From Micromonospora pattaloongensis (GTDB taxonomy: Bacteria; Actinomycetota; Actinomycetes; Mycobacteriales; Micromonosporaceae): 64,000 nt of DNA. The position numbers and the translations under genes are program-made. The notes beneath the pieces are model-generated. The model was not told where the DNA came from. It made no database searches and worked only from the letters and a program-made list of their open reading frames with translations. The stretch spans positions 372,001-436,000 of the forward strand of contig NZ_FNPH01000003.1 of the NCBI RefSeq assembly GCF_900107255.1, read 5' to 3'. The first letter of the stretch is position 1. Every line of letters begins with the position of its first letter. Below are positions 16,106 to 25,140 of this stretch, in pieces.

Positions 16106-17024
16106 AGCGGATCCTCGGGTCCAGGGCGGCGTAGAGCAGGTCGACCAACAGGTTCATGAGCAGGTAGACGAGCACCAGGACAACCACGATCGAGACCACG
16201 ACCGCGCCCTCCTTCGTGACGATCGACCGGTAGACCGTCCGACCGATGCCGTTGATGCCGAAAATGCCCTCGGTGATGATCGCGCCACCCATGAGCGCGC
16301 CGAGATCGGTGCCCAGATAGGTAACGACCGGGATCAGCGAATTGCGCAGCAGATGGACGCCGACCACCCGGCGCTGGGGCAGACCCTTGGCGATCGCGGT
16401 CCGCACGTAGTCGGCGCGCCGGTTCTCGGCGATGCTCGTGCGCGCGAGCCGGGCGATGTAGGCCATCGAGATGCTGCCAAGGACGAACCCCGGCACGAGG
16501 AGCTCTGCGAAAGTGGGCGAGTTCGAGACGGTCGGGTTGATGATCTTCCACTGCACGCCGAAGAGGTACTGCAGCACGAAGCCGGTGACGAACGTCGGCA
16601 GCGCGATCAGGAAGAGCGTGGAGACCAGGACGAGATTGTCCAGGAAACCGTTGCGACGCAACCCGGTGAGCACGCCGGCGGTGAGGCCGATCAGCGCCTC
16701 GATCGCGAGCGCCACCAGCGCCAGCTTCAGCGTGTTGGGGTAGGCGGTGATGAGAATGTCGCTGATGTCGCGGCCGCTGAAGTTCTGCCCGAAGTCGCCC
16801 TGGAGCAGGTTCTTCATGTAGGTGCCGTACTGCATCCAGATCGGATCGTCGAGGTGGTACTTCTCGGTCATGAACTGGATGTACGAGTCGGGGCATCGGC
16901 GGTCGCCGCATTTGCCGGCGAAGGGGTCTCCGGGGACGGCCCAGACCAGGTAGTAGATAAGGAACGTGGTCCCGAAGAAGACGGGGATCAGTTGGAGCAG
17001 CCGTCTCAGCACGTAACGGCCCAT
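16098..17024 (-). CDS. Peptide ABC transporter permease (DppB/OppB type)
   Basis: 308 aa, six membrane helices, starting GRYVLRRLLQLIPVFFGTTF as in DppB proteins; the EAA loop is RTAIAKGLPQRRVVGVHLLRN. I use ATG 17024 because GGAGG lies just upstream of it, inside the longer GTG-17039 reading. A region containing PGDPFAGKCGDRRCPDSY carries two Cys, probably on the outer face. Confidence 0.92.
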   Translation of the reverse strand: MGRYVLRRLLQLIPVFFGTTFLIYYLVWAVPGDPFAGKCGDRRCPDSYIQFMTEKYHLDDPIWMQYGTYMKNLLQGDFGQNFSGRDISDILITAYPNTLKLALVALAIEALIGLTAGVLTGLRRNGFLDNLVLVSTLFLIALPTFVTGFVLQYLFGVQWKIINPTVSNSPTFAELLVPGFVLGSISMAYIARLARTSIAENRRADYVRTAIAKGLPQRRVVGVHLLRNSLIPVVTYLGTDLGALMGGAIITEGIFGINGIGRTVYRSIVTKEGAVVVSIVVVLVLVYLLMNLLVDLLYAALDPRIRYE

Positions 17025-17111
17025 GGGTCCTCCAGACACAGGCGCGGCGGTGGAGCGCCCGACACGGGTTTGGTGAGCGGCGCGGGCGCGGTTCGCACCC
17101 CCACCGGACCG

Positions 17112-17152
17112 CCTCAGGTCCGGCCCACCGGGTAGGTGGACCGGACCTGAGG
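17112..17152 (-). terminator. Intercistronic hairpin between binding-protein and permease genes
   Basis: 12-bp perfect stem (17112-17123 with 17141-17152) with a further CCACC/GGTGG pairing inside the loop, 10 nt after the dppA-like stop. It probably stabilises or partly terminates the transcript so that more binding protein than permease is made. Confidence 0.6.
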
Positions 17153-17161
17153 TTCAGTCAG

Positions 17162-18802
17162 CTACTTGAGCTCGACGGACGAGAGGTCGATCTCGCCGAC
17201 GTTGGTGGTCTGAACGTTCTTCACCCGCTCGGAGGTGCCGGACTGCTGGTTCACCGTGACCATCGGCATCGACGGGACGTCCTGGTCGATGATCTTGGTC
17301 GCCTCGGCGAACTTGGCGTGCGCCGCGTCCGCGTCCGCCGCCTGGGTGCCCGCCTTGTAGGCAGCGTCGACCTGCGGGTTGCTGTACTTGCCGTCGTTCG
17401 ACGAACCGCCGGTCACGTACAGCGGGCCGATCCAGTTCTCGACGTCCGGGTAGTCCTGCTGCCAACCGGCGCGGTACGGGCCCTTCATCTGACCAGCGTT
17501 GATCATCTGACGGAACACCGCGAAGGTCGGGATGCCCTCGGCGCGGGCGTTGATGCCCAGCGTGTTCTTCACGCTCTGCGCGACGGCCTCCATCCACTCC
17601 TTGTGGCTGGCGTCGGCGTTGTAGTAGAAGACCAGCTCGCCCTTGAAGCCACCGGCCTTGGCGAGCAGCTGCTTGGCCTGCTCCGGGTCGAAGGTGCAGA
17701 CCGTGCAGTCGCCCTCCTTGCCGCCCGCGGTGAGCGGGTTCGACCAGGTGTTGGCCGGCTTGCGGGAGCCGAAGAAGATCTTGTCCGCGATCTCCTGCCG
17801 GTTGACCGCGAGCGAGATCGCCTTGCGCAGGTCGGCGTTCTGGAAGCGCTTGTCGTACAGCGGGAAGGCGATGATCTGGGAAACCGGGATCGGCACGTTC
17901 AGCCCGCGCTCACCCAGGTCGCTCTTCCACTTGTCACCGGCGAGCGCCGAGACCGGGATCTGCTGCTGGAAGTCGAGGTTGTTCGACAGCAGATCGTTGT
18001 AGGCCGCGGTGTCGTCCTGGTACAGCTTGACGGTGACGTCCTTGATCTTGACCTTGTCGGCGAGCGTGTAGTCGTCGAAGCGGGCCAGCTTGATCTCGAC
18101 GTTGTCCTGCCAGGACACGAACTTGACCGGGCCGTTACCGATCGGCTTCTTGCCGAACTCCTCCGGCGTGGTCTTGAAGAACGCGTCGGGCAGCGGCATG
18201 AAGGTGCTGTAGCCGAGCTTCACCGGGAAGATCGAGAACGGCGCCGACAGGGTCACGGTGAAGGTGTAGTCGTCGACGACCTTCAGGCCGGACATCTTGT
18301 CGACCTTCGGCTGCGGGGCCTTCTTCGGGCCCTCGCCGTCCGGGTCCTCGGTGTGGACGTCGGCGAAGCCCTCGATGTCGCTGAAGAAGCTGCCGTTCTG
18401 CGCACCGTTGGGCGAGTAGGCGCCCCAGTTCCAGGCGTCGACGAAGTTCTTCGCCTTCACCTCGGTACCGTCGTGGAACTTGGTGCCCTTCTTGATCTTG
18501 ATCGTGTAGACCTTGGAGTCCGTGGTCTCGATCGACTCGGCGACCGCGTTCTGCGGCGCGCCACCGTCGTTCGGGTACTGGACGAGGCCGGTCCACATGA
18601 AGTCAATGATCTTGCCGCCACCGGTCTCGGTGGTGTTGGCCGGGACGAGCCCCACCTCGGGCTGGGTGCCGTCGATCGTGATGGCGCCGTTGGCGGTGTC
18701 ACCGCCGGATTTCTCGCCGCTGTCGCCGCCGCCACAAGCGGCGACGACGAGCGCAGCGGCAGCGGTCATCGCGACCGCACCCGCCCGCTTCGAGACTCTC
18801 AT
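17162..18802 (-). CDS. Peptide ABC transporter substrate-binding lipoprotein (DppA/OppA type)
   Basis: 546 aa lipoprotein of SBP family 5. Signal peptide ends in VVAACGGG (lipobox Cys), so it is tethered to the outer face of the membrane. SBP_5 features: FHDGTEVKAKNFVDAWNWG and SLAVNRQEIADKIFFG near the hinge. ATG 18802 has GGGAGG about 11 nt upstream; the 612-codon alternative is an unlikely Arg-rich extension. First gene of the transporter operon; substrate unknown, oligopeptides by family. Confidence 0.93.
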   Translation of the reverse strand: MRVSKRAGAVAMTAAAALVVAACGGGDSGEKSGGDTANGAITIDGTQPEVGLVPANTTETGGGKIIDFMWTGLVQYPNDGGAPQNAVAESIETTDSKVYTIKIKKGTKFHDGTEVKAKNFVDAWNWGAYSPNGAQNGSFFSDIEGFADVHTEDPDGEGPKKAPQPKVDKMSGLKVVDDYTFTVTLSAPFSIFPVKLGYSTFMPLPDAFFKTTPEEFGKKPIGNGPVKFVSWQDNVEIKLARFDDYTLADKVKIKDVTVKLYQDDTAAYNDLLSNNLDFQQQIPVSALAGDKWKSDLGERGLNVPIPVSQIIAFPLYDKRFQNADLRKAISLAVNRQEIADKIFFGSRKPANTWSNPLTAGGKEGDCTVCTFDPEQAKQLLAKAGGFKGELVFYYNADASHKEWMEAVAQSVKNTLGINARAEGIPTFAVFRQMINAGQMKGPYRAGWQQDYPDVENWIGPLYVTGGSSNDGKYSNPQVDAAYKAGTQAADADAAHAKFAEATKIIDQDVPSMPMVTVNQQSGTSERVKNVQTTNVGEIDLSSVELK

Positions 18803-19309
18803 TTTCGGGGGCCTCCCTCGAGTGATTACCACTGTTCCTGCTATCCGGACAGCCCCCGGGCCAGCGTCGGCCATTGGTCCGACGCCGCCCCGGCGCGCCG
18901 CCGGCGGGACCACCGCGCGAACGGTGGAACCCTGACGCTTGATGATCCGCTCAGACGCGCCACCACGACCGCAATGGCGCGCCAGGAAGAGACATTTCAC
19001 CGCACAACCGTTATGCCGTTGTACGCGGGTCCTCCTGAGCGCTCACACAGCCTGGTGAGGTGAGTGCCACTGTGACACCGACTCGCTGGTTACGTGAAGG
19101 TGCCGTTATCAAGCCGATACGGTGCCGGGACGATGCCGAGACGGATCAGGGACGCTTCCCCCTCGCGAGGAAACCGCTCTGACCTGGGCTTTCGGATCGC
19201 CGGCTGGCAACAATACCCCAGCCCCCACGCGGCACCCGTCAGCGGCTCCACCACGGAACGACACCCGCCCGGCACGGGGCGTGGCCACCCGTTCGGGGCT
19301 GGCGCCGGC
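18803..19309. other. 507-bp intergenic region upstream of the peptide transporter
   Basis: Promoter region of the peptide transporter and 3' flank of the response regulator gene. It contains an operator-like imperfect dyad, ACAAC-N9-GTTGT at 19004-19022, about 200 nt before the lipoprotein start. The 61-codon minus frame here (19090-19275) has no ribosome site and is not called. No RNA gene seen. Confidence 0.5.
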
Positions 19310-20050
19310 TCAGACGAGCCGTCGGTCCGCCGCCCAGCGGGACAGTTCGTACCGGTTCGACATCTGCAGCTTCCGCAGGACGTTGGAGACGTGTGTCTCG
19401 ACCGTCTTGATGGAGATGAACAGCTCCTTGGCGATCTCCTTGTACGCGTACCCCCGCGCCAGCAGCCGCAGCACCTCGCGCTCCCGGTTGGTGAGCTGGT
19501 CGAGCTCCGGGTCGGCGACCGGCGCGTCGGGCCGGGCCGCGAACGCGTCCAGCACGAAGCCGGCGAGCCGCGGGCTGAAGACCGCGTCCCCGTCCGCGAC
19601 CCGCCGGATCGCGGTCGCCAGCTCCTCCGGCGAGATGGTCTTGGTGACGTACCCCCGGGCGCCCGCCCGGATCAGTCCGATCACGTCCTCGGCGGCGTCG
19701 GACACGGACAAGGCGAGGAAGCGTACGGTCGACGGCGCGGCGGCGCCCGGCCCGGCCGCGACCGGCGCGCCCGCGCGGTTGCGCCCGCCGCGCAGCACCG
19801 CGTCCAGCACCGCCCGCCCACCACCGTCGGGCATGTGCACGTCGAGCAGCACGACGTCCGGGTCGGTGGCGGCGATCCTCGTGACCGCCTCGGCCACCGT
19901 GCTCGCCTCGCCGATCACGTCGACGTGCGCGCCGAGTTCGGCCCGGACGCCGGCCCGGAACATCGCGTGGTCGTCCACGAGGAACACCCGCAGCCGCCGC
20001 TCGCCGGTCGTGCCGGTCTCCGCGCCGGCCCCGATTGGCTGGTCGTTCAT
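19310..20050 (-). CDS. LuxR/NarL-family response regulator
   Basis: 246 aa. Receiver domain with acidic pair DDHAMFR, phospho-acceptor in VVLLDVHMPDGG, Thr/Ser in LALSVSDA and Lys in GYVTKTISP; C-terminal HTH with LTNREREVLRLLARGYAYKEIAKEL and KTVETHVSNVLRKL. A ~20-residue Ala/Gly/Pro insert sits in the middle of the receiver (RNRAGAPVAAGPGAAAP), which is unusual. ATG 20050 lies 2 nt after the kinase stop, so the pair is co-translated. Resembles the Streptomyces MacR-type partner of PspC kinases. Confidence 0.93.
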   Translation of the reverse strand: MNDQPIGAGAETGTTGERRLRVFLVDDHAMFRAGVRAELGAHVDVIGEASTVAEAVTRIAATDPDVVLLDVHMPDGGGRAVLDAVLRGGRNRAGAPVAAGPGAAAPSTVRFLALSVSDAAEDVIGLIRAGARGYVTKTISPEELATAIRRVADGDAVFSPRLAGFVLDAFAARPDAPVADPELDQLTNREREVLRLLARGYAYKEIAKELFISIKTVETHVSNVLRKLQMSNRYELSRWAADRRLV

Positions 20051-20052
20051 CA

Positions 20053-21306
20053 CTACCTGTCCTTCCCTGCGGCGGCGGCACTCCGGGTGATCGGCAGGAT
20101 CAGCCGCACCTCGGTCCCGTCCCCCGGCTCGCTGCGGATCTCCGCGCGTCCGCCGTGTCGTTTCATGCGCCCGATGATCGAGCCGCGTACGCCGTGCCGG
20201 TGATCCTCCACCGTGGCCAGGTCGAAGCCGGCGCCGCGGTCCCGGACGAAGACGCTGAGCTGCTCCGGCTCCACCTCGGCGTAGAGCGACACCGTCTGCA
20301 CCTTGGCGTGGCGGGCCGCGTTGACCAGTGCCTCCCGGGCGGCGGCCACCAGCGCCGCGACCCGCTCGTCGGTCTCGTGATCGCCGACCACGACCGCCTC
20401 GACCGTGATCGCATAGGTGTCCTCGACCTCGGCCGCCGCCTGTTCCAGCGCGGCCGCGAACCGCTCCGTCGGGGAGGCGGTCGGCTTGTAGAGCCAATTG
20501 CGCAACGAGCGCTCCTGCCCGCGGGCCAGCCGCTGCACCGTCTTCACGTCGGACGCGTTGCGCTGGATCAGGGCGAGCGTGTGCAGCACCTGGTCGTGCA
20601 CCATCGCGGCGAGCTCGGCGCGCTCCTGCTCCCGGATGCGCCCCTCCCGTTCGGCCCGCAGCTGGTTGTACGTGCGCCACAGCACCGGCGCCGCGACCAC
20701 GCCCACGCCGGCGAGTCCGACCAGCGCGAAGATCACGCCGTTGAGCACGGCGTCGAAGTTGGCCTGCGGCGAGTAGACCGCGACCACCCCGATGACGCCG
20801 ACCGCGACCAGTACCCCGCCGCCGATGAAGCGCAACAGAAAGGAACGGCGGCCGGTCTCGTCGACCACGGCGGCGAGCCAGGGCACCTGCGGCATCGCCT
20901 CGTGCCATGCCTGCCGCCGCTCGGGCGCCGACTGGTGCCAGATGATGCCGGCGCCGACCGCGACGATCGCGACCAACCAGCCGGCCGTCGCGCTCACCCC
21001 GGCCGAGCCGAAGACGAGGATCTGCAGCAGCATCACGCCGAGCCCGATGGCCACGAACGGCGCCAGTTGCCCGAGGTCGCGCCGGGGCGGCGATTCCGAT
21101 GTCGACGGCTGCGGCGGCAGCACGGCCCAGAAGGCCGCGTAGAGGAGCACGCCCAGGCCGCTCAGGCCGAGCAGCACCACGAAGGCGATCCGGATCCGCA
21201 CCACCGAGATGCCCAGGTGGTGCGCGATGCCGGCGGCGACGCCGGCGACCGCCCGCTGGTCGCGGGCACGGTACAGCCGGGGCGGCTCCATCGGGGTGCT
21301 GATCAC
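20053..21306 (-). CDS. PspC-domain sensor histidine kinase (MacS/DesK-like)
   Basis: 417 aa membrane kinase. The N-terminal PspC domain (RDQRAVAGVAAGIAHHLGI and a helix) is followed by more membrane segments (about five hydrophobic stretches), a dimerisation helix with the likely phosphorylated His in MVHDQVLHTLALIQRNA, and a HATPase_c domain (REALVNAARHA N-box, VRDRGAGFD G1, GDGTEVRLILP). Start GTG 21306 has AGGAG just upstream; ATG 21291 is an alternative. Forms an operon with the regulator downstream and is divergent from the PspC/LiaF-like gene, its probable target. Confidence 0.93.
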   Translation of the reverse strand: MISTPMEPPRLYRARDQRAVAGVAAGIAHHLGISVVRIRIAFVVLLGLSGLGVLLYAAFWAVLPPQPSTSESPPRRDLGQLAPFVAIGLGVMLLQILVFGSAGVSATAGWLVAIVAVGAGIIWHQSAPERRQAWHEAMPQVPWLAAVVDETGRRSFLLRFIGGGVLVAVGVIGVVAVYSPQANFDAVLNGVIFALVGLAGVGVVAAPVLWRTYNQLRAEREGRIREQERAELAAMVHDQVLHTLALIQRNASDVKTVQRLARGQERSLRNWLYKPTASPTERFAAALEQAAAEVEDTYAITVEAVVVGDHETDERVAALVAAAREALVNAARHAKVQTVSLYAEVEPEQLSVFVRDRGAGFDLATVEDHRHGVRGSIIGRMKRHGGRAEIRSEPGDGTEVRLILPITRSAAAAGKDR

Positions 21307-21500
21307 TGACTCCTGTCGTATCGGTGGCGGCGCCGTCGGACGGTCGAGACCGGCAGGTACCGCCGGTTTCGATCGTCACATGCCGCCGACCGCCGTGGCC
21401 ACGGGGCGCGCCCCGGACATTGCCGCCAACACGATCTCAGGGTGGCCTCAGGGTCGGCGCCGGAGGCCACTCGGGCTGGTGACGGAGCAGGATCGACACC

Positions 21501-23348
21501 ATGACCGACGAAGCTGCCCAGTCGCGCAGACCGGCGACTCCGGAGGACGCCGGCACGACGCGGCTCCCGCTGCCCGACCCGGCATCTTCCGCGCCGTCCG
21601 GCGCCGACGAGCCGACCACCGCGTTCGACGAACCGACCGCCACGTTGGACGAGCCGACCACCCCGCTGCCACCGGCCCGGGACACCGACCCGACCCGCCC
21701 GTTCGCCCCGGCCGCCGCGACCGAAACGACCTCCGCATTCCCGCCCGGCGCGGGGCCGTGGCAGGCCGGTGACGCGGCGGACCCGTCCGGCGCGGCCGGA
21801 CCCGGTGGACCGGGCGGGCCGAGCGGGCCCGGCGGACCCGGCGGACCGGGCGGGCCCGGCGGTGGGCCGCCGCCGCCCGGCGCCGCCACGCCGCCGCCCT
21901 GGGGCCAGGGCGCGCCCCCGCCGCCCGGGTCGGCCTTCACGTCCCGGTACGGCCTCGTGCGCCCGCGCCAGGGCCGCTACCTCGCCGGGGTCTGCGCCGG
22001 GATCGGTCGGGCCACGAACACGGACCCGATCCTGTGGCGGGTGCTCCTCGCCGTCCTGGGCTTCGCCGGCGGGATCGGCATCCTCGTGTACCTGGCCGCG
22101 TGGTTGATCATCCCCAACGAGGGCGACACCGCCTCTCCGGTGGAGGCGATGCTCGGACGGGGCAGGTCCAGCATGTCGCCGATCCTCGTGATCATTCTGA
22201 GCGTGCTGGTCGCCGTCATGTTCGGACTCATCGTCACGGACAAGTTCCGGGCCATCGTGCTCGGCGCGGCGATCCTGGTCGGCTGCGCCCTGCTGCTCAA
22301 CCGGAACAACGGGCCGCGCCCCGCGCGATTCGAGCCCGCCGTCGGGCCGCCGGGCGCGCCTCCGGGCGGCGGGGTCCCGCCGTGGACCGCGGCGTCCGCC
22401 GGCTTCGCCGCCCCGGGCACGCCGCCCGGCGCCCCGACGGCGCCGTACCCGCCGACCTGGCAGAGCGGCACGGGCGGCCCGGCGGCCGCGACGTACGCGG
22501 CGCCCGCCGCGCCGTACCCGGTCTCCGCGCCGCCCCCGGTCCCGCCCACGTCGCACCCGCGAGGCTTCGGCGCGCCGGCCCCGTTCCCGCCGTACGCCGG
22601 ATCGATCCCGCCGGCCGCGCCCCACCCGCCGACCTCCGGCGGCTACCGACCGCCGTTCGCGCCGCACGGTCCGTACGCGGGTCGCGGTCCCTACCCGCCC
22701 CCGCCGCCGACGTCGCCGAAACCGCCCAGGCCGCCGAAGGAACGTTCGCCGCTCGGCGCCGCCACCTTCTCGATGATCTTCGTGGCGCTCGGCCTGGTCA
22801 CCATGGTCGACCTGACGAACGCGCTCCCGGTGACCACGTCGGCGTACTTCGCGGCCCCGCTGGTCACGATCGCGCTGGGCCTGCTCGTCGGCGCGTGGTT
22901 CGGCCGCGCCCGCTGGCTCATCGCGCTCGGCCTGGTCGCGGCCGCCGCCCTGGGCATCTCGACGATGACGGAGTCGTACAACCAGGTCCGCAGCGAGACC
23001 GCGGACGTCAACTGGCAGCCGGCGAGCTACGACGACCTCGCGGACCGTTACGCCAACCGGTTCGGCGACGCCGTGCTCGACCTGCGGTCGGTGGACTTCA
23101 CCGGCAGGAACCCCGAGGTGGCCGCGGAGGTCCAGTTCGGCCAGCTGGAGGTGATCCTCCCCCCGAACGTGGATGTGGACGCCTGGGTGGAGGTACGGGC
23201 GGGCGACGCCCGCGTCTTCGACTCCAGCTGGAGCGGTTTTGAGCAGCCCGCCCGGACGGTCAAGGACCACGGACCGGACGGGGTCGGCGGCGGGAGGCTG
23301 CGGCTCGTGATCCAGGTGAACGCCGGCAACGTGGAGGTCCACCGATGA
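21501..23348 (+). CDS. PspC-domain membrane protein with LiaF-like C-terminal domain
   Basis: 615 aa. About 130 residues of acidic, Pro/Thr- and then Gly-Pro-Gly-rich disordered tail; PspC domain near 155-215 (LVRPRQGRYLAGVCAGIGR, a membrane helix, LAAWLIIPNEGD); two more helices; a long Pro/Ala/Tyr-rich linker; several C-terminal helices; then a ~100-residue beta-rich domain (AVLDLRSVDF, QFGQLEVILPPNVDV) like the LiaF/toastrack part of cell-envelope stress proteins. Divergent from the PspC kinase and overlapping the next gene by 4 nt. Confidence 0.85.
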   Translation: MTDEAAQSRRPATPEDAGTTRLPLPDPASSAPSGADEPTTAFDEPTATLDEPTTPLPPARDTDPTRPFAPAAATETTSAFPPGAGPWQAGDAADPSGAAGPGGPGGPSGPGGPGGPGGPGGGPPPPGAATPPPWGQGAPPPPGSAFTSRYGLVRPRQGRYLAGVCAGIGRATNTDPILWRVLLAVLGFAGGIGILVYLAAWLIIPNEGDTASPVEAMLGRGRSSMSPILVIILSVLVAVMFGLIVTDKFRAIVLGAAILVGCALLLNRNNGPRPARFEPAVGPPGAPPGGGVPPWTAASAGFAAPGTPPGAPTAPYPPTWQSGTGGPAAATYAAPAAPYPVSAPPPVPPTSHPRGFGAPAPFPPYAGSIPPAAPHPPTSGGYRPPFAPHGPYAGRGPYPPPPPTSPKPPRPPKERSPLGAATFSMIFVALGLVTMVDLTNALPVTTSAYFAAPLVTIALGLLVGAWFGRARWLIALGLVAAAALGISTMTESYNQVRSETADVNWQPASYDDLADRYANRFGDAVLDLRSVDFTGRNPEVAAEVQFGQLEVILPPNVDVDAWVEVRAGDARVFDSSWSGFEQPARTVKDHGPDGVGGGRLRLVIQVNAGNVEVHR

Positions 23349-23629
23349 AACGGCACCGTACGGACGGAGTCTCACTCGCCTTCGCCGTGATTTTCCTCGC
23401 TATGGCGGCCTGGTGGACGGCGGCGCAGCTGGTCCACCTCGAGCTGCCCGCGGTCGGCTGGTTCGTCGCCTGCGGACTGATCGTGATCGGCATGTTCGGT
23501 CTGCTGGGAGCGCTCCGCTCCAGCCGCTCCCCCGCCGGCGCGGAGGGCGCGACACCGGAGGCGACGCCGGCCAGCGGCACGGCGCCGGAGGACGCACCGC
23601 GCAGCGGAGCGCCGGCCGAGACCGGGTGA
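23345..23629 (+). CDS. Small two-helix membrane protein, PspC operon
   Basis: 94 aa. Two hydrophobic helices (SLAFAVIFLAMAAWWTAAQL and VGWFVACGLIVIGMFGLLGAL) followed by an Ala/Pro/Gly/Glu-rich tail. Its ATG overlaps the stop of the PspC/LiaF-like gene (ATGA), so it is translationally coupled and probably works with it. I do not recognise a family. Confidence 0.85.
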   Translation: MKRHRTDGVSLAFAVIFLAMAAWWTAAQLVHLELPAVGWFVACGLIVIGMFGLLGALRSSRSPAGAEGATPEATPASGTAPEDAPRSGAPAETG

Positions 23630-23683
23630 GGAGGGACGAGCCGACGCCGGCCCCTGCGGCCGTGCCGCGGAGCCGCATATGCT

Positions 23684-23711
23684 GGCCGGTGGAGTTTCGG
23701 CTCCACCGGCC
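23684..23711 (+). terminator. Hairpin between the PspC operon and psd
   Basis: 11-bp perfect stem (23684-23694 with 23701-23711), loop TTTCGG, followed by GGTTTGCGTT. Likely terminator of the PspC operon. A -10-like TATGCT at 23678-23683 just before it may belong to psd, in which case the stem lies at the 5' end of that message. Confidence 0.5.
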
Positions 23712-23798
23712 GGTTTGCGTTCCGCCCGACCCGACGCTGCCATCCAGCCGACGGTCGTCCCGGCCCGTCCCGTCTTCACCGCGAGGAGCCCGTACGAG

Positions 23799-25052
23799 AT
23801 GACTCAGTCCCCCGCCGTGCGCACGGCCGGCCCGCGCGGCCCCGTCCGGCTCGGCGACCGCGCCGCCCGCACCCTGACCACCGAGCTGGCCCGGCGCCAC
23901 GGCGCCAAGACCGCGCTGCTGGTCGGGGTCGACGCCGAGTCGACGGTGCTGGCCGCGGCGATCGAGGCGCTGCTGCCCGGTGACGCGCTCACCGCGGTCC
24001 CCGCGGACACAACCACCGCCGGCGCGCTCCGCGACCACATCACCGCGCAGGGCAGCTGGGTCGCCGACCGCGTCCGCGTCGTCGACTCCGTCGCCGAGGC
24101 GGACCCCGCCGACGTGCTCATGCTCGCCGAGCCGCTCACCGGCACCGGCGAGGAGGCGCGGGCGGTCATCGACGGGCTCACCAAGTACCTCGCCGACGGC
24201 GGTGTGCTCGCGGTGGCCGTGCCGGCGCTGCCGGCCATGACCCAGGGCGCGACGTCGGAGCTTGAGCGGCAGGGGGCGCTCTTCGGCGTCGGCGCGGACC
24301 TGGTGCTCCGCAACACCCCGCCGGTCCGGATCCACCGGCTGCGCTTCACCCCGGCCGACGCCGCGGTCGCCGACCGGCTCGGTCCGGCGTACCGGCCGTC
24401 GAGCGTGCCGGTCACCCGGACCATGCACATCGACTCCAACGGCGTGGCCGCGGCCGGCATCGCGCTGGGGTTGGCCGCAATGACCCGCGCGGCCCGACCG
24501 AAGTCGAAGCTCTGGCTGCTACCCGCGCTCGCCGCCGCCCCGGTCGCGGCGTTCTTCCGGGACCCGGAGCGGGACGTGCCGCACGAGGACGAGGCCGTGG
24601 TGGCCGCCAGCGACGGCCGGGTCCTGTCGGTGGAGCGGCTGCGTGACGAGCGCTTCGGCGAGCAGGAGTTCCTGCGGATCGCGGTGTTCCTGTCGGTGCT
24701 CGACGTGCACGTCAACCGCACCCCGGTCGCCGGCAAGGTGGTGGACTACTTCGTGGTCGACGGCGGGTTCGCCGCGGCGATGAAGCCGGACGCCGAGCAC
24801 AACGTGGCCGCCTACACCGTGCTGGACACGGCGCACGGGACGGTGGTGGTCGCGCAGCGCACCGGTCTGATCGCCCGCCGGATCGTGCAGCGCGCCCCGG
24901 TCGGCGCCCTGCTGGCCAAGGGCGAGCGGTTCGGGCTGATCCGGTTCGGCTCGCGCACCGACGTCTACCTCCCCGCGGACGCCGCCGAGCCGCTGGTCGC
25001 CCCCGGCGACCGCGTGGTCGGCGGAGCGACGGTCATCGCGCGCTGGCTCTGA
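23799..25052 (+). CDS. psd: Phosphatidylserine decarboxylase proenzyme with N-terminal methyltransferase-like domain
   Basis: 417 aa. The C-terminal ~200 residues are the decarboxylase that makes phosphatidylethanolamine: FFRDPERDVP, LDVHVNRTPVAG, and the self-cleavage site Gly-Ser in IRFGSRTDVY (Ser about 385), which becomes the pyruvoyl group. The first ~190 residues are extra: a Rossmann-like alternation (TALLVGVDAES, DALTAVPAD, DVLMLAEPL, GGVLAVAVPA) that looks like a degenerate class I methyltransferase fold without the GxGxG loop. ATG 23799 has GAGGAG at 23783. It faces pssA, which makes its substrate. Confidence 0.9.
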   Translation: MTQSPAVRTAGPRGPVRLGDRAARTLTTELARRHGAKTALLVGVDAESTVLAAAIEALLPGDALTAVPADTTTAGALRDHITAQGSWVADRVRVVDSVAEADPADVLMLAEPLTGTGEEARAVIDGLTKYLADGGVLAVAVPALPAMTQGATSELERQGALFGVGADLVLRNTPPVRIHRLRFTPADAAVADRLGPAYRPSSVPVTRTMHIDSNGVAAAGIALGLAAMTRAARPKSKLWLLPALAAAPVAAFFRDPERDVPHEDEAVVAASDGRVLSVERLRDERFGEQEFLRIAVFLSVLDVHVNRTPVAGKVVDYFVVDGGFAAAMKPDAEHNVAAYTVLDTAHGTVVVAQRTGLIARRIVQRAPVGALLAKGERFGLIRFGSRTDVYLPADAAEPLVAPGDRVVGGATVIARWL

Positions 25053-25091
25053 CGCGCGCTTCCACAGCGCCGACACCGGACGCCTGTTCAC

Positions 25092-25130
25092 GGAAAAGGG
25101 CGGCCTCCCCGAGGGAGACCGCCCTTTTCC
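25092..25130. terminator. Bidirectional terminator between psd and pssA
   Basis: 12-bp perfect stem GGAAAAGGGCGG (25092-25103 with 25119-25130) extended inside by CTCCC/GGGAG pairing; A and T runs at the stem base serve both strands. Confidence 0.88.
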
Positions 25131-25140
25131 GTTGCTCGGG

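Noticed and set aside
19090-19275. 61-codon minus frame upstream of the peptide transporter
   Set aside because: No ribosome site, no conserved features, lies in a promoter region.
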